From Trinickia mobilis (GTDB lineage Bacteria; Pseudomonadota; Gammaproteobacteria; Burkholderiales; Burkholderiaceae): DNA of 64,000 nt. The DNA lies in contig NZ_JAFLRF010000002.1 of NCBI RefSeq assembly GCF_017315705.1, forward strand, positions 1 to 64,000. Direction: 5' to 3'. Of this stretch, positions 58,772 to 64,000 are shown one piece after another (position 1 is the first letter of the stretch; the number at the start of each line of letters is the position of its first letter). Below the pieces are notes generated by a model. The model saw only the letters and a list, made by a program, of their open reading frames with translations. It was not told the DNA's origin and made no database searches. A program made the position numbers and the translations under genes.

Positions 58772-59464
58772 TCAATCTTCGGAATGCGCAAAATCTCGAA
58801 GTCCTGTTAGGTCAAGAATTCGGACTGAGCCATATTCGATCGTCAAAAGCCCCGCACCAGCGAGCTCGTGAAGCGCCCGGTTGGTGTTCTGCCTCGAAAG
58901 GCCGGACAAACGTCCAATTTCTTCTTGCGAAAGACCCAGCGTCAGATCAGTGACGCCAAAGAGTTGCGGGTTGAACAGTTCAGCGAGACAGAAAGCGACT
59001 CTTGCAGACGCTTTCTGCAAACGGAGGTTTCCAACCAGACCGACGTAGTATCCACACCGTGCATTGAGCTGATCGATGACAAACCGACTGAACGAATGGC
59101 TATTGTCAAGCAGCCACTCAAATGTGCTGTGCGGAATAAACCCGACTTCGCTATCGCGCAGCGCTACCACCGAGTACGGGCGAGGCTCATCTTTTAATAG
59201 GGCTCCCTCGCCAAACCAAGAACCCGCCGGCACGCCGGCGAAGGTCGTGGCCCGCCCACCTTTCGAGACCGTATCGACTTTGACTAACCCTTCGATCACG
59301 CCTATCCAATGATCGGCAGGGGCTCCGCGATGACAGACCAGCGCGCCGGCAGAATACGACCGTTGAAAGGCATCTTTCTGGACGCGAGCGAGTTGCTCCT
59401 GTGTCAGTTTAGCCGACCAGGCGGAGCGCGATATGAAGCACTGCAACTCGACTGACAGGGGCAT
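58772..59464 (-). CDS. Crp/Fnr-family regulator
   Basis: The 230-residue protein starts at MPLSVELQCFISRSAW (59464); an in-frame TTG two codons earlier is not preferred. The cyclic-nucleotide-binding-type barrel (SYSAGALVCHRGAPADHWIG, FAGVPAGSWFGEGALLKDEP) precedes a dimerisation helix and a winged helix (LTLGLSQEEIGRLSGLSRQN). It lacks a visible Fe-S or heme motif. It converges on the CoA synthetase with a 17-base gap and is the likely ligand-responsive regulator of this cluster. Confidence 0.9.
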   Translation of the reverse strand: MPLSVELQCFISRSAWSAKLTQEQLARVQKDAFQRSYSAGALVCHRGAPADHWIGVIEGLVKVDTVSKGGRATTFAGVPAGSWFGEGALLKDEPRPYSVVALRDSEVGFIPHSTFEWLLDNSHSFSRFVIDQLNARCGYYVGLVGNLRLQKASARVAFCLAELFNPQLFGVTDLTLGLSQEEIGRLSGLSRQNTNRALHELAGAGLLTIEYGSVRILDLTGLRDFAHSED

Positions 59465-60484
59465 AGCCAAGTTAGGTTCGAAGGGTCCAGAGGCTCTAGT
59501 TTAACCATTTGCCGGCCGACGTTTCCCAATGATCCAATCGGCTGATATCTGCTCGAAGGTCCGGTCCGCAAACCCAAAGTCGCCGTTCGCGAGATCGCGG
59601 ATCAAGTTCGCCTTGAACGTCCCCTATCGAGAAAACGAATAGTCACTGTCGGCTCAATCCAGAGGCTCGAATTCATCGCACGAAAGACTGCTCTGTCGTC
59701 TATGCGAACAACCGGTTAGCGTAGACATCACGTTGTGCGGATGTCCTCTTCCGCCGCGTGTGAACGAGACCGCGGCAAGAATCGTCCATACGACCACCAC
59801 CAGCGCAGCGCTAAATCGCCACCATTCGTTGATCAGACCTGGAGCGGCACTCCGTACAAGCGCTTCCTGTCGGAGCTCAACCGCTGAATAGGGCGATCCC
59901 CTAGCCTCTTTTAGCAACGGCGCCTTATTCATGCGCATGCGGTCGGGGCATACAGTGTAGTCATGCCTGTCGGCGTGCCGCGATCGTTGGGCGGGGGGCA
60001 GGCGCAACCCAAAAGCTCCATCGGGGTCGCCGCCACGAACATCAAATTCCAGCGAACCGTTGTAGTTCTGATTTCCGCACTGTCGTGGCCCTATGGATGG
60101 ACCGCGGGAGATAGGACTTGCCCATCCAGACACAGCCTTGAGTTGGCTTGCGTGGGCTATGCGGACGCTCTGCTTTCAGAGCAGAAAAATAATTCCAATA
60201 TTGTTCCGACTGGAACAACCAGCAGAGCATCCAGAAACACCAAGGGAGTAAGTTGCAGGTAAGAAAAATAGTTCCAGGCTGGATGCCCGAGGCCCATCCT
60301 CGAGCGGTCGTGATACCACAAAAAGAGCTAACTCGGGGATAAAGGAAATTCTGCATTGGTATTGCAAGAGCGTGCCAAGTCCTCGCAAGAACTTTTAATG
60401 CCTTTCGAAGCGGCACGAAATCCCGGCGCAAACTGCATGATTCGATTGGCGTCGGGTATGTCATGCATCATGCTGGAGGATACG
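59465..60484. other. gene-poor stretch, no confident gene
   Basis: About 1.0 kb with mixed frames and lower G+C than the core. A minus-strand frame at 59654-59938 could encode 94 residues with one hydrophobic segment (WRFSAALVVVVWTILAAVSF), but it has no ribosome site. A frame at 60042-60464 is Cys/Trp-rich and looks accidental. The region reads as decayed intergenic sequence. Confidence 0.5.
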
Positions 60485-60748
60485 ATGAACACTCTGACTT
60501 TAATCCCTATTGCCGCATTGACGTTGTGCACCACACTGGCCTATGCGGGTGACAACAGTGACGCATCCAGCACGGCCTCCGACAGCAACGCAGCTATGAC
60601 GTCGGACGCAGTCGGCGGCACGTCAGGGGGCGGCAGCATGAGCGGTGCCCCCAGTGGCAAGACTCGCGCGGAGGTCTATCAGGAATTGCTGCGGGCCCAG
60701 AAGGACGGCACGCAGGAGCGCTTGAATGCGCTTTACGGCGGGCAGTGA
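60485..60748 (+). CDS. small secreted DUF4148-type protein
   Basis: The 87-residue protein has a signal peptide (MNTLTLIPIAALTLCTTLAY, cleaved near AYA-G), a Ser/Gly/Ala-rich spacer, and a C-terminal DUF4148-type helix KTRAEVYQELLRAQKDGTQE. The ATG has a GGAGG site 6 bases upstream. Such proteins are frequent in Burkholderia and are exported proteins of unknown role. Confidence 0.8.
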   Translation: MNTLTLIPIAALTLCTTLAYAGDNSDASSTASDSNAAMTSDAVGGTSGGGSMSGAPSGKTRAEVYQELLRAQKDGTQERLNALYGGQ

Positions 60749-60922
60749 GCAGATGCACGGGATGCCGTACGGTGCGCGCCGCACAGCGTCCCGGGAGACG
60801 ACGCCAAAGATTGGAGCGAGGGGCCACAGCCCGGGAGAATGACAGGACTCGCGCCGGGCGGCAGAACGACCATGGCGAGCGGCACAACGATGAGCACAAA
60901 CGGGACATAGCATCGTCGGGAT

Positions 60923-61210
60923 GTGCCGAGGATACCCGTAGTCTTCGGCGCGATCGGCGCGTGCGCTCCGCTCAGATTCGCTCTTGCGCAGTCGACGCTG
61001 CTGCGCACCCCCGACGAGATCCTCGGCCCCTTCTACCCGGTGGGGAAAACGCCTGACCCGGGCGCCGGCCTGACGCAACTGCCCGGCAAGCCGGGGCAGG
61101 CCACGTGTCAGCTTCTAAATGTGATGGGACGTGTCCTGAACATCAGGGGAGAGCCCGAGCGCGATGCGAAGCTGGAGATATGGCAGGCGAACGCGTACGG
61201 TCGCTATTGA
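60923..61210 (+). pseudogene. intradiol ring-cleavage dioxygenase, truncated
   Basis: From the GTG at 60923 the frame gives a degraded signal-like start, then the dioxygenase N-terminus LRTPDEILGPFYPVGKTPDP and VLNIRGEPERDAKLEIWQAN followed by AYGRY, after which a TGA stops it. In full-length relatives this point is followed by the rest of the catalytic domain, including Fe(III)-binding Tyr and His residues, which are missing. The remnant is too short to fold as the enzyme. Confidence 0.75.
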
Positions 61211-61230
61211 GGGTCGGCCGGGATTCGGCT

Positions 61231-61683
61231 TTATGGAACGCTTCGCATAAGGCCGACGACATGTTCGTAGAACCAGTCGTTGAACGCGTCGAAGCCCTGC
61301 ACGGTCAACCCGAGCCGGTGCGCATTCTCGCAGGCCCGCACCAGCATCCAGCATGCAGCCTCCTCGAGGTCGGCTTCGAAGTCCGGCGCATCGGCCTTGT
61401 CAAAGTACCGCACCACGTTGGCGACCAGGTTCTCCGCGTCATCGAAGGCCGTGGGATCCAGCGGCCGGCCATGCAGCTTCGTGTGCGCCAGGTCGGTCGC
61501 ATCGAACTTCCAGTCGAGGACCGCCTGCTGCCCATTGTTGCGCAGCGCCTGCGCCAGTACGCGCTCGGCCGCGCTGGCCAGGGTGATGGCCGACGCGAAG
61601 CGGTGGCGCTCCAGAAACGCGTCAAGGGCCATCTCGAGTTGCTCGAGTGCGAGGGCGACGCGGTTGCAGGTTTGCGAGGTCAT
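61231..61683 (-). CDS. HEPN-like hypothetical protein
   Basis: The 150-residue all-helical protein begins MTSQTCNRVALALEQLEMAL, has FASAITLASAAERVLAQAL (Ala/Leu helix) and a charged acidic middle (DFEADLEEAACWMLVRACEN). The pattern resembles HEPN-like small helical proteins found with toxin-antitoxin or defence genes, but I see no Rx4-6H motif, so the assignment is weak. It lies 20 bases after the truncated dioxygenase, on the opposite strand. Confidence 0.65.
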   Translation of the reverse strand: MTSQTCNRVALALEQLEMALDAFLERHRFASAITLASAAERVLAQALRNNGQQAVLDWKFDATDLAHTKLHGRPLDPTAFDDAENLVANVVRYFDKADAPDFEADLEEAACWMLVRACENAHRLGLTVQGFDAFNDWFYEHVVGLMRSVP

Positions 61684-62154
61684 GGTCAGCCTCCGGAGAC
61701 GGATGTGGAGGTCCCAGTCTACTGCCGCCGCCCTTCCCGCGTTGCCGAGGTGAATATTTGACGGTCATCGTGTCGGACACGCCGACCGCGCTTGCTTCCT
61801 GACGACAAGCACGCGCGCGAAGTCCGCGCGGTGCGCAGCGTCACGGCTAATACGACGACCGCCACGGGGCAGCAGGCTCGCGCGGATCGAGTGACTGCTT
61901 CAGAGCGACGCGACAGACACGCTTGATGACCCCTCTCGGCCACTTGGCTGCTGGTTGTTGAAACGCCGAAGAGGCAAGGAATCGACCATCGCCAACTTCG
62001 GACTGAACGACCGCTCGTCGACACTCTCCGGGCCTTCCGCAGGCAGAGCAACTTGCCCGACTGCAGTCGCTCGGAACGCCTAGTTCGCCGCTAAGGAGCG
62101 ATAGTCGAGATCCTAATGAATTGCGGTGGTTTCAACGCACTGTGCGACGTCAAT
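61684..62154. other. intergenic stretch, no gene recognised
   Basis: About 470 bases without a frame that looks like protein. A minus-strand frame (61719-62051) is Arg/Ser/Cys-rich and probably accidental. No hairpin with a T-run was found. Confidence 0.5.
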
Positions 62155-62574
62155 CTACTTTGCGTCCTGCAATGCCCTCTCCCATGCTGGGGCGCCCTCG
62201 GGGAGTTCGCGACAGCAGTCAAGGCTAGCCAGTCGTCGACCACTTGCGATATCGACCAGCGTGCACGCCATGTTGAAGTGCAATGATCCAGTTTGATAAG
62301 CGACCTGTTTTCCGTTTTCCCGAAATATCCATCTCCACACAAATGGATCTCCTTCGATTCGACGAATAACGTGCCTCCGCTGGGCAATAACCAAGGTAGT
62401 GGGGTAGTTCAGACCGCCCGCAAACGGAAAGCTCTCTGTCCATCCTTCAAGGTTGTGCGGCCTCGCCCGATGTGCTGACTCGATTGGTTCGTCTGCCGTC
62501 GATGCGTGAGCAGAGACACCGCCTGTCAACAGGAGCATGCCGATCATCGATAATATTCTGCCTATGCTTCGCAT
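62155..62574 (-). CDS. secreted hypothetical protein
   Basis: The 139-residue protein has a signal peptide (MRSIGRILSMIGMLLLTGGV, cleaved near AHA-S) and a mature domain of about 115 residues. The mature part contains WTESFPFAGGLNYPTTLVIA, VWRWIFRENGKQVAYQTG and CTLVDIASGRRLASLDCC. Three cysteines near the end suggest disulfides in the periplasm. No family is recognised. Confidence 0.65.
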   Translation of the reverse strand: MRSIGRILSMIGMLLLTGGVSAHASTADEPIESAHRARPHNLEGWTESFPFAGGLNYPTTLVIAQRRHVIRRIEGDPFVWRWIFRENGKQVAYQTGSLHFNMACTLVDIASGRRLASLDCCRELPEGAPAWERALQDAK

Positions 62575-63091
62575 GGTTGAGGGGGGAGCGGTACCCGCGA
62601 GATAAACGTCACCAACTTCTACCGTGATGTAGGGGGATCAAGGTTCCGATGGCGCGTCGCGTGTACGCTTACGACGGTTCGGGTCGAAACGTCGACAACC
62701 CGCTGCCGGTTTCCATCGACTTTCATACCATCGTGTGGCGCACGGAATAGGCTCGTAAGCCAAACACGAAAATCATTCACACGTGGGCTCCCGGGTAACC
62801 TTGGCGTAAGCGAAGCGTTTAGTGGTAAAAAAAAATACGCCAACTAGGTTCCCGTGCGTGACTCAATTTTGTTCAATTGAGCTATTTCTAGAATCACCCG
62901 CATACTTTCCTGCCGTTGTTCGGATCACCGGAATAATCTCAACAAGCGCGTCAACCGATCGCAATTGGAGTCGCGGTGCGCATGCTGAAGAACAAGGCAT
63001 CGTCATGCTTAACGATGCCCTCCTCTAACGTTAGCCGCCTCGGCATGCGAGTGAGCAGTTGAGACATGTCCGATCGGGCGCTAGAGGCCAT
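62575..63091. other. low-G+C intergenic stretch, no confident gene
   Basis: About 520 bases with markedly lower G+C and an A-run at 62826-62834. A plus-strand frame from 62649 reads MARRVYAYDGSGRNVDNPLP and then VSIDFHTIVWRTE before a stop (34 codons). It looks protein-like but lacks a ribosome site and may be a fragment. I see no attachment site or RNA gene. Confidence 0.45.
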
Positions 63092-64000
63092 CTAGCAGTC
63101 GAGGAATCGCAAGACCTTCTTTAGTTCGAGCGTTTCGCGTTCCCCAAATATTTCGTTTAGCGGCCTGCGCGACGCTCCTATGAGTCCGTGACGGAAAGCA
63201 TTCTCGACGAGGGCTCGCCCCCCGCGTTCGTCGCCGGACGACAATGGCGCATTCGCGGCTGCGTCCGAACCCTCCGGCGCTATGACGTAAAGCTGCAATC
63301 CGTTTTCAGCCACTGCCTTCGCGATTACATCGTTGATATAGATGTCACGAAAGCCGTAGCCAATAGTCATAAGTCGATGGTTAGGCTGAGAGACATAGCG
63401 CGCGAACTGCCGGTGATACCAGTCGAGAATGGGAGGGAGTCCACGCGCGCGAGCGTTCTCGCCTCCTGTGATAAGCAGCGAGCCGCCTACGCTGTCAAGC
63501 CAATTCCAGGACCCGTGTAGCTTGAAACATGGCTGGCGATTCGCAGTGGTGCGAAATTCGCTTTCATTCTCAGGAACCCATTGGTCCGTCCAAGGAATTC
63601 CGCACGGACCAGTGCCCACGTTCGAAGACAATCGCATCCCAGGTAGCTCGACCCCGTCCCACCGCTGGAGATACTGATACTCCAGAAGGAGATCCTGGTT
63701 CAGGGTGAAGATTGCATCGAAGCGACTTAGCAATTTGCGCACTGATCCGTTCCCGAGACCGAGGTCGAAATTTGCAAGGCGGGATATGCAATAGTCCATC
63801 GCGCTGAACATAGTTCGAATCGCAGTCTCGAAGCTTCGCAAATCGGCGGAGTGTCTTTCGGGATCGAGCCTTGCCCTACCTTGCAGCTCCGCCAAAACCG
63901 ATTCAAATCCACCAACTTCGTTGAAGCTCCAAAGCAACTCCTTGATGGCCGGTGACGATCCAACCTCGGGACATCCGAGCAAATATTCGAAAGCCTCCGA
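63092..64000 (-). CDS. SIR2-like domain protein (partial, N-terminus outside the window)
   Basis: 302 residues are visible; the frame stays open through the right edge (SEAFEYLLG at the boundary), so the N-terminus is missing. Visible SIR2-fold elements are FDAIFTLNQDLLLEYQYL (strand plus Asn/Asp site), PCFKLHGSWNWLDS (the His of the active site) and RLMTIGYGFRDIYINDVIAK. These match the SIR2-like families found in antiphage systems such as Thoeris, DSR or AVAST-linked modules; SIR2 proteins of this type usually cleave NAD+. Which system, if any, cannot be told without the flanking genes. Confidence 0.75.
   Translation of the reverse strand, partial: SEAFEYLLGCPEVGSSPAIKELLWSFNEVGGFESVLAELQGRARLDPERHSADLRSFETAIRTMFSAMDYCISRLANFDLGLGNGSVRKLLSRFDAIFTLNQDLLLEYQYLQRWDGVELPGMRLSSNVGTGPCGIPWTDQWVPENESEFRTTANRQPCFKLHGSWNWLDSVGGSLLITGGENARARGLPPILDWYHRQFARYVSQPNHRLMTIGYGFRDIYINDVIAKAVAENGLQLYVIAPEGSDAAANAPLSSGDERGGRALVENAFRHGLIGASRRPLNEIFGERETLELKKVLRFLDC

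Noticed and set aside
60042-60464. Minus-strand frame of 140 codons before the DUF4148 gene
   Set aside because: Cys/Trp/Phe-rich with no conserved pattern and no ribosome site; it overlaps the region upstream of the DUF4148 gene.
62619-62843. Minus-strand frame of 74 codons
   Set aside because: Arg/Val-rich and without a ribosome site; the stretch is low in G+C and looks noncoding.

Overview
The window is about 64 kb of GC-rich DNA (roughly 65% G+C in the core). Gene content and codon use point to Burkholderia sensu lato (Paraburkholderia, Trinickia or Caballeronia type). Supporting evidence is the prpC-prpD-acnA arrangement, several regulator and hypothetical families typical of the group, and a Burkholderiales-type intergenic repeat. 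I recognised no rRNA, tRNA or CRISPR array. Genus and species are inferred, not shown.

Region 1 (1-26 kb) is ordinary chromosomal core. It holds the end of the 2-methylcitrate cycle (prpC end, a small secreted protein, prpD, acnA, then two hairpins). Next come a DUF4410-type secreted protein, a TetR-HlyD-ABC-ABC efflux operon, a CadC/TPR regulator converging on a large AsmA/DUF748 protein, a DUF1254 lipoprotein, and a PaiB-type FMN protein. A copper ATPase follows, with a textbook CueR-type promoter and a convergent His-rich secreted protein. The region ends with small conserved hypotheticals, an AGE-family epimerase and a chemotaxis receptor.

Region 2 (26.4-37.2 kb) is a complete-looking sugar catabolic operon on the minus strand. 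In transcription order it has a ribose-type ABC importer, a split UxaA-type dehydratase, an aldo/keto reductase, a COG3618 lactonase, a 2-keto-3-deoxy-L-fuconate-type dehydrogenase and an FAH-type hydrolase. A divergent IclR regulator has a palindromic operator candidate overlapping the operon promoter. This matches the non-phosphorylating L-fucose route to pyruvate and lactate; the substrate is inferred.

Region 3 (37.4-42.4 kb) is an accessory island of lower G+C. It carries a polymorphic-toxin-like gene with an overlapping immunity gene, an IS4-type transposase remnant, a frameshifted second toxin tail, an orphan immunity-like gene and an IS30-family element. A HAF-repeat secreted-protein gene there is both frameshifted and cut by the IS end.

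Region 4 (42.5-59.5 kb) has a Pat-like CoA-ligase/GNAT acetyltransferase and two adjacent acyl-CoA gene clusters. The first has a LysR regulator, acyl-CoA ligase, MHS transporter, thiolase-like protein, and a DUF35 zinc-ribbon protein fused to dienelactone hydrolase and SnoaL-like domains. The second has a thiolase, SDR, nitroreductase, acyl-CoA ligase and Crp/Fnr regulator, with two near-identical palindromic sites in the divergent intergenic region.

Region 5 (59.5-64 kb) is gene-poor and decayed. It has a DUF4148 protein, a truncated intradiol dioxygenase, small hypotheticals, and a SIR2-like protein running off the right end that may belong to a defence system.
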